Shown in pieces: positions 55,208-64,000 of a stretch of DNA of 64,000 nt. Under the pieces are notes generated by a model. The model was given only the letters and a program-made list of their open reading frames with translations. It searched no databases and was not told the origin of the DNA. The stretch comes from JAAYTD01 sp964472015 (lineage in GTDB: Bacteria > Bacteroidota > Ignavibacteria > Kapaibacteriales > UBA2268). Position 1 is the first letter of the stretch; each line of letters starts with the position of its first letter. Made by a program: the position numbers and the translations under genes. The DNA lies in assembly GCA_964472015.1 (NCBI GenBank), contig CAYYIP010000008.1:36956-100955 (forward strand), written 5' to 3'.

Positions 55208-57214
55208 ATGAATAATACAGAATTTAAAAAGGCTATTTTAGAAGGCATACCAGAAGTATTACCTCCTTTAAAACCGTATGATCCTAATATTAATCATGCT
55301 CCGCGTCGCAAAGATATTTTAACTAACGATGAAAAGAAATTAGCATTAAAAAATGCACTACGTTATTTTTCACCTAAACATCATGCTGAGTTATTACCTG
55401 AATTTGCTAAAGAATTAGAAGATTATGGTAGAATTTATATGTATCGTTTTCGTCCTGATTATGAAATGAAAGCGCGTCATTTAGATGAATATCCATATAA
55501 ATCTCGTCAAGCAGCAGCTATTATGTTAATGATACAAAACAACTTAGATTATGCTGTAGCTCAACATCCTCACGAGTTAATTACTTATGGTGGAAATGGT
55601 GCAGTATTTCAAAATTGGGCACAATACCGTATAACTATGAAGTATTTAGCAGAAATGACTGACGAGCAAACTTTAGTAATGTACTCGGGGCATCCTATGG
55701 GGCTTTATCCTTCCCATAAAGATGCGCCACGTGTTGTTGTTACAAATGGGATGATGATTCCTAATTATAGCAAACCTGATGACTGGGAGAAATTCAATGC
55801 ATTAGGCGTTACGCAATACGGTCAAATGACAGCCGGTTCTTATATGTATATCGGTCCTCAAGGAATTGTGCATGGAACAACTATAACTATTATGAATGCT
55901 GGACGTAAAATCAGTTCTAAAAATGAAAATTTAAGAGGTAAGTTATTTATTACTGCTGGTTTAGGTGGAATGTCAGGTGCACAACCTAAAGCTGCAAATA
56001 TTGCTGATGTAGTATCAATTACTGCTGAAATTAATCCAAAAGCAGCACAAAAAAGATTAAATCAAGGCTGGGTAGATATACTCATAGATAACTTAGATGA
56101 ATTAGTAGATAGAACTAAAAAAGCAAAAGAGAATAAAGAAGTTTTATCGATAGCATATAAAGGCAATATTGTTGATGTTTGGGAACGCTTTGCTAAAGAA
56201 GATATAAAAGTTGAATTAGGTTCAGATCAAACTTCATTACATAATCCATGGTCAGGCGGATATTATCCTGTAGGAATAAGTTTTGAAGAAGCTAATGAAA
56301 TGATGGCAAAACGACCAGAACTATTTAAACAAAAAGTACAAGATAGCTTAAAACGTCATGTAGCTGCTATAAATCAATGTGTTTCGAAGTTTGGAACTTA
56401 CTTTTTTGATTATGGAAACGCATTTTTATTGGAATCAGGTCGTGCTGGTGCTGATATTTTCAAGCCTGATGGTACATTCAAATATCCTTCCTATGTTCAA
56501 GATATTATGGGACCTATGTGTTTTGATTATGGTTTTGGTCCTTTCCGTTGGGTATGCACTTCGAATGATCCGGTAGATTTAGCAAAGACAGATAAAATTG
56601 CTTGTGAGGTGTTAGAGGAAATAAGAAAAACTGCACCTAAAGAAATACAGCAACAAATGGCAGACAATATTCACTGGATAAAAGAAGCTAGTAAAAATAA
56701 ATTAGTTGTTGGTTCACAAGCACGAATTTTATATGCGGACTGCGAAGGACGTACAAAAATTGCAACTGCTTTTAATGAGGCTATCAAAAAAGGTGAACTT
56801 ACTGCTCCTGTTGTACTTGGACGCGATCATCACGATGTATCAGGTACCGATTCACCTTATCGCGAAACATCAAATATATATGACGGCTCACAATTTACTG
56901 CTGATATGGCTATACAAAATGTGATTGGTGATTCTTTTAGAGGAGCTACTTGGGTTTCCATACATAATGGGGGCGGTGTTGGCTGGGGTGAAGTGATTAA
57001 TGGTGGATTTGGAATGGTGTTAGATGGAACAGATGATGCACAACGTCGTTTAGAAAGTATGCTAAGCTGGGATGTGAATAACGGCATAAGTCGCAGAAGC
57101 TGGGCAAGAAATGAAGGTTCTATCTTTGCTATTAAACGGGCAATGCAAGCAAATCCTAATTTGAAAGTTACACTGCCTAATATAGTTGATGATAAAATTT
57201 TATCTATGATATAA
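55208..57214 (+). CDS. hutU: Urocanate hydratase, long form
   Basis: 668 residues, matching the long urocanase of Bacteroidota and eukaryotes rather than the ~555-residue Pseudomonas type. Conserved parts include TYGGNGAVFQNWAQYR (about 124-139), YIGPQGIVHGT, TAGLGGMSGAQPKA (NAD-binding), DFGFGPFRWVCTSNDP-like GPFRWVCTSNDP, LGRDHHDVSGTDSPYRET and SIHNGGGVGWG. It converts urocanate to imidazolone propionate in histidine breakdown. No other hut genes lie in the window. It is bracketed by a promoter and a terminator, so monocistronic. Confidence 0.97.
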   Translation: MNNTEFKKAILEGIPEVLPPLKPYDPNINHAPRRKDILTNDEKKLALKNALRYFSPKHHAELLPEFAKELEDYGRIYMYRFRPDYEMKARHLDEYPYKSRQAAAIMLMIQNNLDYAVAQHPHELITYGGNGAVFQNWAQYRITMKYLAEMTDEQTLVMYSGHPMGLYPSHKDAPRVVVTNGMMIPNYSKPDDWEKFNALGVTQYGQMTAGSYMYIGPQGIVHGTTITIMNAGRKISSKNENLRGKLFITAGLGGMSGAQPKAANIADVVSITAEINPKAAQKRLNQGWVDILIDNLDELVDRTKKAKENKEVLSIAYKGNIVDVWERFAKEDIKVELGSDQTSLHNPWSGGYYPVGISFEEANEMMAKRPELFKQKVQDSLKRHVAAINQCVSKFGTYFFDYGNAFLLESGRAGADIFKPDGTFKYPSYVQDIMGPMCFDYGFGPFRWVCTSNDPVDLAKTDKIACEVLEEIRKTAPKEIQQQMADNIHWIKEASKNKLVVGSQARILYADCEGRTKIATAFNEAIKKGELTAPVVLGRDHHDVSGTDSPYRETSNIYDGSQFTADMAIQNVIGDSFRGATWVSIHNGGGVGWGEVINGGFGMVLDGTDDAQRRLESMLSWDVNNGISRRSWARNEGSIFAIKRAMQANPNLKVTLPNIVDDKILSMI

Positions 57215-57231
57215 ATAGAAAATTTAAGTAG

Positions 57232-57267
57232 TAGGGACATTTTTTTATTATGTCCCTATTTTTTTAT
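57232..57267 (+). terminator. Terminator after hutU
   Basis: TAGGGACAT and ATGTCCCTA form a 9-bp stem followed by TTTTTTT, about 20 bp after the stop. Confidence 0.9.
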
Positions 57268-57304
57268 AACGCTAAGTATTATGTTTTATAACATAAGTTT
57301 AAAA

Positions 57305-57340
57305 AAACTGCTTACTGAAAAAAAAATCAATAAGCAGTTT
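57305..57340 (-). terminator. Shared LRR-family terminator, copy 2
   Basis: The same AAACTGCTTA/TAAGCAGTTT stem as at 52303 and 61014, here downstream of the 1175-residue LRR gene on the minus strand. Confidence 0.85.
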
Positions 57341-57364
57341 AAAAATTAAGTAAAATTATATTTA

Positions 57365-60300
57365 TTAATTTTTAATGACTTTTCCTATCTTCCCTTTTGT
57401 TATTACTAGGTACACTCCCGCCGGCAGATTTGAAATGTCAATTTCTGTTTTCTCAGTATTAAGTATTTTACTATATAAAACTTCACCTGCTAAATTTAAT
57501 ATTTTTATTTCATCAGACAAGAATTTAGTTTCGATAAAAAATCTACCTGCGGTAGGATTAGGATAAATATCTAACCATTCTATTTCACAAATACTCCCAT
57601 CTCTTTCTTTTAGTATAGCATCGCAATAATTTAATTTTTTAAATTTTCTTTTTTGTTGTTCCGTTAAATACAGAATAAAACCTTCTGCTTGATTACAACA
57701 GTTGTGTCCCAATAAACCTAGCGGGCTAATATCTAAGCTATCAAGAATGTTATTGTAACAATATAGATATTGTAATTTTATATTATTACTTACATCTAAG
57801 TTGCTTAGGTTATTCTTATAACAATTCAATATCTCTAATTTTATATTTTCACTTACATCTAAGTTGCTTAATTGATTGCGTGAACAATTAAATTCTAGTA
57901 ATTTTATGTTATTGCTTATGTCTAGATCATTCAAATCATTAGAAGAACAATTTAAGTACATTAATTCTGTATTTTTATTTAAATCTAAGTTAATTAGTTG
58001 ATTATTGGAACAATCCAATTCTTTTAGTTCTATGCTTTTAGTTAAATCTAATTTTTTTAGGTAATTATCAGAACAAAGTAGTTGTATTAAGTTTATATTT
58101 TTATTTACATCTAAGTTGCTTAATTGATTGCGTGAACAATTAAATTCTAGTAATTTTATGTTATTGCTTATGTCTAAGTTAGTTAGTTGATTAAAAATAC
58201 AATTTAAAGACGTCAGTTCTGTGTTTTTATTTAAATCTAAGTTAATTAGTTGATTTTCCCAACACCTCAAAATTTTTAGTTCAACGTTTTTACTTAGATC
58301 TAAATGATTTAATTGGTTGTCGGAACAATACAATTTTTCTAATTTTATATTATTACTTAAATCTAAGTTAGTTAATTGATTTACAGAACAATATAATTCT
58401 TTTAGTTCGACGTTTTTACTTAAATCTAAATGATTTAATTGGTTGTCGGAACAAATTACTACTATTAATTTTATATTATTACTTATATCTAAATTAGTTA
58501 ATTGATTTGTATAACAATTCAATTCTATTAATTTTATGTTATTACTTAAATCTAAGTTAGTTAGTTGATTTTCAAAACAATATAATTCTTTTAGTTCGAC
58601 GTTTTTACTTAAATCTAAGTTATTGAATTTATTACTACAAGAATATAATTTTTCTAAGTTTATATTTTTACTTAAGTCTAACTTGCTTAATTGGTTTTCA
58701 GAACAATCTAGTATTGTCAAATTTATATTTTTACTTAAATCTATTTCAGTCAACATATTATTGTTACAGTCTAACGTCTCTAAACTTAACATATGTCTAA
58801 TTAATTCGTCTATGCTGTTAACGGTAGGACCATTGAATTTTAAACTATCTATTTTTGCTAATGCTTCTAAGTTTGTTGGAGTGGCAGTTATTCCTCCATC
58901 TTCATTTACAACAACTCCTATTAATTGATCTTTATTATATTTTATCCAATCTCTTAATAGTATATCTTTTATTAATTCAATATAAGGTAAAGTTAGTATA
59001 GCATCGCAATAATTTTTTTCAGTAAATATATTTTTTTGTTCATTAGTTAAGAAGAGAATAAAACCTTCCATTTGATTACAACAATCTAGTACTGCTAAAT
59101 TTATTAGCAGGCTAATATTTAAGCTATCAAGAATGTTATCGTTGCAATATAGAAGTGTTAATTCTATGTTTTTGCTTACATTTAAGTTAGTTAGTTGATT
59201 GCTATAACACGCTAATGAATTTAATTTTATATTATTTCTTACGTCTAAGTTGTTTAATTGATTTTCATAACAATTCAATATCTCTAATTTTATATTATTA
59301 CTTACATCTAATTCAATCAAAGAATTTTTGTAACAGTCTAAAATCTCCAAATTTGGCATATATCTAATTAATTCATCTATGGTGGTAAGATTGTTAGATC
59401 CAGTACATTCCAAACTCTTTATTTTTGCTAATGCCTCTAAGTTTATTATAGTGCCAGTTATTCCCCCATCTGCATTTATAATTACTTCAGGTAATTTATA
59501 TGCATTATGTTTTATCCATTCTTTTAATTGTAGATCTTTTATTAATTCATCAGAAGGTGCAGTAATTAGTATAGCATCGCAATAATCTGTTTTACTAAAT
59601 TTGTTTTTTTGTTTATTAGTTAAGAAGAGAATAAAATCTTCCGCTTGATTACAACAGTATAGTTGCTTTAAATTTAATATCGGTCTAATATCTAAAATAT
59701 CAAGAATGTTATTGTTACATTGTAGAAATTGTAATTTTATATTTTTACTTACATCTAAGTTAGTTAGTTGATTATAAGAACAATATAAACTTTCTAATTC
59801 TATATTATTACTTACATCTAAGTTAGTTAGTTGATTGCTATAACATGCTAATGAATTTAATTTTATATTTTCACTTACATCTAAGTTGCTTAGGTTATTG
59901 TTATAACAATCCAATTTTTCTAAAATTATATTATTACTTACATCTAAGTTAGTTAGTTGATTGCTATAACACGCTAATGAATTTAATTTTATATTTTCAC
60001 TTACATCTAAGTTGCTTAGGTTATTGTTATAACAATCCAATTTTTCTAAAATTATATTATTACTTACATCTAAGTTAGTTAGTTGATTATAAGAACAACT
60101 TAGTGTAATTAAGTTTATATTATTACTTATATCTAAGTTGCTTAGGTTATTGTTATAACAATATAATTCTTGTAATTTTATGTTATTGCTTATATCTAAA
60201 ACACTCAAATCATTATAAGCACACTTTAAGTATGTTAGTTCTATATTGTTACTTAAATCTAAGTTGTTTAATTTATTCCTATAATAATCTAATTCTTGTA

Positions 60301-60892
60301 ATTTTATGTTATTACTTATATCTAAAACACTCAAATCATTGTAAGCACACTTTAAACACGTTAGTTCTATATTATTACTTACATCTAAGTTACTTAGGTA
60401 ATAATTATAAGAACAATTTACTACTATTAATTTTATACTTTTACTTACATTTAAGTTGCTTAAATTATTGTTAGAACAATCTAATTCTTCTAAAATTATA
60501 TTTTTAGTTAAATCTAAGTAGCTTAATTGATTTTTATAACAATGTAATTCTTGTAATTTTATATTATTGCTTAGATTTAATTCAACCAAAGAATTATTAC
60601 TACATTCTAACTTCTTCAAATTTGACATATGTCTAATTAACTCATCTATGGTAACAAGTTCAAAACTAGTGCAATCTAAATTCTCTATTTTTGCTAATGC
60701 TTCTAAATTTGTTGTAGTATTATCTATTCCACCATCAGCATTTATAACAACTTCGGGCAGTTTATCTGTATTAGATTTTATCCATTCTTTTAATTTTGAA
60801 TCTGTTATTAATTCATCAGAAAATGCAGAATGAGAAACGAAAATAAATAATGCTAAAGATATTAATAAAAGATTTGTTAAATTTTTTAACAT
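57365..60892 (-). CDS. Giant LRR protein of three fused modules with T9SS sorting domain
   Basis: 1175 residues. A signal peptide (about residues 1-25, ending SHSAFS) leads to module 1. Each of three modules has an N-cap (ELITDSKLKEWIKSN at about 27; ELIKDLQLKEWIKHN at about 443; ELIKDILLRDWIKYN at about 637), 21-residue Cys-LRRs, and a C-cap (CCNQAEDFILFLT, CCNQMEGFILFLT, CCNQAEGFILYLT). The junctions (AILITAPSDEL, AILTLPYIEL) lack any sorting domain. Only the last module ends in one, EIEWLDIYPNPTAGRFF to KIGKVIKN. It is predicted to be surface-exposed or secreted; the ligand is unknown. A 126-bp duplication lies in module 1. Confidence 0.85.
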   Translation of the reverse strand: MLKNLTNLLLISLALFIFVSHSAFSDELITDSKLKEWIKSNTDKLPEVVINADGGIDNTTTNLEALAKIENLDCTSFELVTIDELIRHMSNLKKLECSNNSLVELNLSNNIKLQELHCYKNQLSYLDLTKNIILEELDCSNNNLSNLNVSKSIKLIVVNCSYNYYLSNLDVSNNIELTCLKCAYNDLSVLDISNNIKLQELDYYRNKLNNLDLSNNIELTYLKCAYNDLSVLDISNNIKLQELYCYNNNLSNLDISNNINLITLSCSYNQLTNLDVSNNIILEKLDCYNNNLSNLDVSENIKLNSLACYSNQLTNLDVSNNIILEKLDCYNNNLSNLDVSENIKLNSLACYSNQLTNLDVSNNIELESLYCSYNQLTNLDVSKNIKLQFLQCNNNILDILDIRPILNLKQLYCCNQAEDFILFLTNKQKNKFSKTDYCDAILITAPSDELIKDLQLKEWIKHNAYKLPEVIINADGGITGTIINLEALAKIKSLECTGSNNLTTIDELIRYMPNLEILDCYKNSLIELDVSNNIKLEILNCYENQLNNLDVRNNIKLNSLACYSNQLTNLNVSKNIELTLLYCNDNILDSLNISLLINLAVLDCCNQMEGFILFLTNEQKNIFTEKNYCDAILTLPYIELIKDILLRDWIKYNKDQLIGVVVNEDGGITATPTNLEALAKIDSLKFNGPTVNSIDELIRHMLSLETLDCNNNMLTEIDLSKNINLTILDCSENQLSKLDLSKNINLEKLYSCSNKFNNLDLSKNVELKELYCFENQLTNLDLSNNIKLIELNCYTNQLTNLDISNNIKLIVVICSDNQLNHLDLSKNVELKELYCSVNQLTNLDLSNNIKLEKLYCSDNQLNHLDLSKNVELKILRCWENQLINLDLNKNTELTSLNCIFNQLTNLDISNNIKLLEFNCSRNQLSNLDVNKNINLIQLLCSDNYLKKLDLTKSIELKELDCSNNQLINLDLNKNTELMYLNCSSNDLNDLDISNNIKLLEFNCSRNQLSNLDVSENIKLEILNCYKNNLSNLDVSNNIKLQYLYCYNNILDSLDISPLGLLGHNCCNQAEGFILYLTEQQKRKFKKLNYCDAILKERDGSICEIEWLDIYPNPTAGRFFIETKFLSDEIKILNLAGEVLYSKILNTEKTEIDISNLPAGVYLVITKGKIGKVIKN
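59804..60055 (-). repeat. Near-perfect 126-bp tandem duplication within module 1
   Basis: Two 126-bp units (two LRRs each; boundary near 59929/59930) differ at one base I can find (CATGC versus CACGC), with a third partial copy continuing to about 60089. This indicates recent slippage or unequal exchange. Confidence 0.85.
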
Positions 60893-61013
60893 AATATTAC
60901 TCCATTATTTGTGGTGTAAAATTATTAATTGTATTAAAAATACAAAAATCATATAAAATAACAAAAAAAAATTAAAATATATTTAATTTTTTTGTCAATG
61001 AAATAAATTTAAA

Positions 61014-61046
61014 AAACTGCTTACTGAAGAAATCAATAAGCAGTTT
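61014..61046 (-). terminator. Shared LRR-family terminator, copy 3
   Basis: The AAACTGCTTA/TAAGCAGTTT stem again, here downstream of the C10-protease-LRR gene. Confidence 0.85.
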
Positions 61047-61056
61047 ATATAAAGTG

Positions 61057-61343
61057 AAAATTAAGTAAAATTATATTTATTAATTTTTAATAACTTTTCC
61101 TATCTTTTCTTTTGTTATTACTAGGTATACTCCCGCCGGCAGATTTGAAATGTCAATTTCTGTTTTCTCAGTATTAAGTATTTTACTATATAAAACTTCA
61201 CCTGCTAAATTTAATATTTTTATTTCATCAGACAAGAATTTAGTTTCGATAAAAAATCTACCTGCGGTAGGATTAGGATAAATATCTAACCATTCTATTT
61301 CACAAATACTCCCATCTCTTTCTTTTAGTATAGCATCGCAATA
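61057..61343 (-). repeat. 287-bp near-identical 3' end shared with 57342-57628
   Basis: The terminal 287 bp of the two large LRR genes, including the sorting domain and 3' flank, align without gaps and differ at four positions that I can count. The rest of the genes is far more diverged. This points to recent gene conversion or duplication of the tail. Confidence 0.9.
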
Positions 61344-64000
61344 GTCTGCATCAGTAAATATGTATTTTTGTTCTTTAGTTAAGTACAGGATAAAACCTTC
61401 GGCTTGATTACAACATCTTAGTTCCCATAAATGTGGTAACGGTCTAATATCTAAATTATCAAGAATGTTATCGTTACAATATAGAGTAATTAATTCTGTA
61501 TTTTTACTTACATCTAAGTTATTTATTTGATTTTGCGAACAATCTAACAGTCTTAGGTTTGTGTTTTTGCTTATGTCTAAGTTATTTATTTGGTTTTGCG
61601 AACATCTTAAATACGTTAGTTTTATATTTTTGCTTATGTCTAAGTTATTTATTTGATTTTGCGAACAATCTAACAGTGTTAGGTTTGTGTTTTTGCTTAT
61701 ATCTAGGTTGTTTAATTGGTTTTGCGAACAATTTAATGCCCGCATTAGTTTTCTATTTTTACTTACATCTAAATTTTTGATTTGATTTTTGAAACAAGAT
61801 AACTGGGCTAGTTTTATATTTTTGCTTACATCTAAGTTGTTTAATTGGTTTTGCGAACATCTTAAATACATTAGTTGTATATTTTTGCTAATATCTAAAT
61901 TAGTTAAATGATTCTCAGAACAATCTAAGTACGTTATTTCTATATTTTTACTTAAATCTAAATTTTTGATTTGATTTTTGGAACAATATAATTCAGCTAA
62001 TTTTATATTATTACTAATATCTAAATTAGTTAAATGATTCTCAGAACAATCTAAGTACGTTATTTCTATATTTTTACTTAAATCTAAATTTTCTATTTGA
62101 TTTTTGGAACAATATAATTCAGCTAATTTTATATTCTTGCTAATATCTAAATTAGTTAAATGATTCTCAGAACAATTTAAGTATGTTATTTCTATATTTT
62201 TACTTAAATCTAAATTTTTGATTTGATTTTTGGAACAATATAATTCAGCTAATTTTATATTATTACTAATATCTAAATTAGTTAAATGATTCTCAGAACA
62301 ATCTAAGTACGTTATTTCTATATTTTTACTTAAATCCAATTCAATTAAAGAATTATTATAACATATTAACCTCTTCAAATTTGGCATATATCTAATTAAT
62401 TCATCTATGCTAATAAGTTCGTAAGAAGAGCATCCTAGTTCTTCTATTTTTGATAGTGCTTCTAAGTTTGTTGTAGTACCATATATTCCACCATCTTCAT
62501 TTACAACAACTCCAGATAATTTGTTTTTATTAGACTTTATCCATTTTTTTAATTGTGGATCTGTTATTAATTCAGGTGGAACTATTTCAAATTTAATAAA
62601 TGAAATAAAATTGTTTGTATTAACAAGAGCAAATTCTCCTTCCTCGTCTTTACTCCTAAATCCAATAAAATAAACTCCATAGTCTAAATCTAAAATAGAA
62701 TTGGAAAACTCTATATCTTTAATATGATCATTGGGAGTGATAGCTTCCGTTACATTATAACTAGCTAGTTCTTTAATTATAGTTCCTTTTTCGTCATAAA
62801 TTGAGGCTGAAATAATACCTTTAAAATCTTCTTCACTCGTGTTTATAAAACTTGCAGTAGCTTTAAGATTACTTTCTTTTTCTTTATCAATTTTATATGA
62901 TGAAAGAATAGGTGATGAATATAAAGCAAGTTTACTTTCTGAACTTAAAGCTTTTTGAACGTCAATCTCTAATTTGTTATCACCCGAAGCAATTAACCAT
63001 TGATTTAATTTATTACGCTTATAATATAATTTAATATAGTGCTTACCGACAGATGTATTAAATAAAGGATTAGTTTCAAATGTTATTTCTGTTGGTTTAT
63101 TAACCTCTAAATTATCTATTTCTTGCTCGGCAATAGTCATTATAAAATTATCTTCTGCATCAAATAAACGTAATGATATGCTGCCTGAAAAACTTTCTGA
63201 TTTATTGTTTACTATATTTGCATTTATTTTTACACTACTGTTTTGATAAACAACTTCTTGTTTGAGTTCTAATGGTTTGAGCAAAGATATTCGTGAGGTA
63301 AATTCTTTATTAGGTTTTATGTTGATAATAGCATATTGTAATAAATTAAAATTAAATTTTGATATGGTGATACTATCTATATAATAATATCCATCAGAAT
63401 AGCCATTCCAGCCTAAATTGAAATGAAATCTGCCATCAGTATCATAACCATCACAAATAAAAGAATGACCGCCAGCGCTTTCTGAAATTCCTGAATATGC
63501 CATAGGTTGATCATTATCTAAGTTTTTCTTTAACATATCTGTCCAAGTATTGTCGTTGTAATTAGAACGTTGCATTCTTCTAATAGCGGGATCATACATA
63601 AAATAAGTTTTCAAAGAACTTACTATGTAAAATTCATTAGTACCACTAGCTTCTATTCCATATTCCATTGATGAAGCAACTCCACAATGATACATAAGAG
63701 TAGCGACTGCTTTTCTTAGTTCATCTGTTGAATTTGGTTTGTATTCATTTGGCATATTATCCCAATCATAAGTTGTGTTTTCAAAATCAGCATGTAGTTC
63801 GCCATATTTAGGATGAGTATAAGTTTTTTCCCCTTTTCCGTTTTTAGGAAAATTCCAATACTTCATTATTTGTGCCATTGTTGTTGCTACGCAACCTGTA
63901 ACTGTTCGCTTTTTCGTTTCTTCATCATAAGGACATAAATCATTGTAAGGTGAGTCTTGTCCCCATTTTGTTTTTATTAGTGGCGGCACAACTTCATCTA
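61080..64000 (-). CDS. C10 (streptopain-like) cysteine protease fused to LRRs and T9SS sorting domain (5' end outside window)
   Basis: At least 972 codons; the frame stays open through the window end (DEVVPPLIKTKWGQ), so the signal and propeptide are outside. The peptidase has the catalytic Cys in RTVTGCVATTMAQIMKYW (Cys33 counted from the GTG at 63989) and His in GGHSFICDGYDTDGRFHFNLGW (His175), the C10 SpeB/interpain pattern. About 250 residues of beta-sandwich linker follow, then the N-cap PELITDPQLKKWIKSN (about 493), some nineteen Cys-LRRs, the CCNQAEGFILYLT C-cap and a sorting domain. It is probably secreted; the LRR part may target the protease. Confidence 0.88.
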   Translation of the reverse strand, partial: DEVVPPLIKTKWGQDSPYNDLCPYDEETKKRTVTGCVATTMAQIMKYWNFPKNGKGEKTYTHPKYGELHADFENTTYDWDNMPNEYKPNSTDELRKAVATLMYHCGVASSMEYGIEASGTNEFYIVSSLKTYFMYDPAIRRMQRSNYNDNTWTDMLKKNLDNDQPMAYSGISESAGGHSFICDGYDTDGRFHFNLGWNGYSDGYYYIDSITISKFNFNLLQYAIINIKPNKEFTSRISLLKPLELKQEVVYQNSSVKINANIVNNKSESFSGSISLRLFDAEDNFIMTIAEQEIDNLEVNKPTEITFETNPLFNTSVGKHYIKLYYKRNKLNQWLIASGDNKLEIDVQKALSSESKLALYSSPILSSYKIDKEKESNLKATASFINTSEEDFKGIISASIYDEKGTIIKELASYNVTEAITPNDHIKDIEFSNSILDLDYGVYFIGFRSKDEEGEFALVNTNNFISFIKFEIVPPELITDPQLKKWIKSNKNKLSGVVVNEDGGIYGTTTNLEALSKIEELGCSSYELISIDELIRYMPNLKRLICYNNSLIELDLSKNIEITYLDCSENHLTNLDISNNIKLAELYCSKNQIKNLDLSKNIEITYLNCSENHLTNLDISKNIKLAELYCSKNQIENLDLSKNIEITYLDCSENHLTNLDISNNIKLAELYCSKNQIKNLDLSKNIEITYLDCSENHLTNLDISKNIQLMYLRCSQNQLNNLDVSKNIKLAQLSCFKNQIKNLDVSKNRKLMRALNCSQNQLNNLDISKNTNLTLLDCSQNQINNLDISKNIKLTYLRCSQNQINNLDISKNTNLRLLDCSQNQINNLDVSKNTELITLYCNDNILDNLDIRPLPHLWELRCCNQAEGFILYLTKEQKYIFTDADYCDAILKERDGSICEIEWLDIYPNPTAGRFFIETKFLSDEIKILNLAGEVLYSKILNTEKTEIDISNLPAGVYLVITKEKIGKVIKN
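61888..62338 (-). repeat. 126-bp higher-order LRR repeat array
   Basis: The core CTAATATCTAAATTAGTTAA recurs at 61888, 62014, 62140 and 62266, exactly 126 bp apart, coding alternating ITYLDCSENHLTNLDISNNIK and LAELYCSKNQIKNLDLSKNIE units. It shows that two-LRR blocks were amplified as one. Confidence 0.88.

Noticed and set aside
58623..60833. Plus-strand open frames of 60-100 codons within the LRR genes
   Set aside because: They are antisense shadows of periodic repeats, have no start signals, and their translations are low-complexity mirror sequences.
50940..62400. Long repeated units resembling a CRISPR-like or satellite array on the minus strand
   Set aside because: The 63-bp and 126-bp periodicity is in frame with LRR protein repeats; there are no unique spacers between constant repeats and no cas genes.

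Overview
The window is a very AT-rich chromosomal stretch that looks like a member of the Bacteroidota/Chlorobiota (FCB) group. The direct evidence is of two kinds. Several secreted proteins end in a type IX secretion (T9SS) sorting domain: the choice-of-anchor D protein, the S8 protease and the LRR proteins. The promoter-like motif TAnnTTTG, typical of the Bacteroidota sigma factor, recurs upstream of genes, and most genes lack a clear Shine-Dalgarno sequence. The mix of choice-of-anchor D/T9SS proteins, heptose synthesis and a possible futalosine-type menaquinone gene would fit an Ignavibacteria/Kapaibacteria-like lineage, but that finer placement is inference. I found no rRNA, tRNA or CRISPR array.

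Layout. 1-35.7 kb is ordinary core genome: the end of pdxA, lepA, divIC, lysS, metG, pfkA, mltB, a GT9 glycosyltransferase, dacB, a YhdH-type reductase, an S8 protease, a polyprenyl synthase with a MqnA-like protein, queF-queD, yicC, an HMG-CoA-lyase-like enzyme, gmhA, a flippase-like protein, zupT, holB-ricT, a DUF5698/UPF0316 membrane protein, yraN-tsaE, a PASTA protein, a GH3 glucosaminidase, a thioesterase, an outer-membrane protein and rsmB. Convergent pairs are often separated by strong bidirectional hairpin terminators.

35.9-48.7 kb is an accessory region. It holds a GmrSD-type (DUF262/DUF1524) nuclease, a lipoprotein, a macro-like phage-type protein, and a two-gene restriction-modification locus in which a nuclease domain is fused to the methyltransferase and paired with a specificity subunit, with no hsdR. 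Next comes a seven-gene cluster resembling the Desulfovibrio orange-protein (ORP) and NifX/MinD-ferredoxin operons: DUF134 regulator, metallo-beta-lactamase-fold enzyme, two NifX-type metal-cluster proteins, a Gly/Arg-rich DUF5320-like protein and two ferredoxin-containing MinD ATPases. From about 40.2 to 48.7 kb the base composition is visibly less AT-rich than in neighbouring genes. A perfect 25-bp direct repeat brackets 40630-48775, so recent acquisition is likely.

48.9-57.2 kb carries a SulP transporter, a Spy-like Cys-containing lipoprotein and urocanate hydratase. Interspersed from 50.8 kb to the window end on the minus strand is a family of leucine-rich-repeat (LRR) proteins built on a 21-residue (63-bp) Cys-containing repeat. 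The family includes an intact 1175-residue protein made of three fused LRR modules, a C10 (streptopain-like) protease fused to LRRs and cut by the window end, a copy whose T9SS domain is wrecked, a 5'-truncated copy, and a short relic of another. This locus is actively evolving by repeat expansion, gene conversion and decay.
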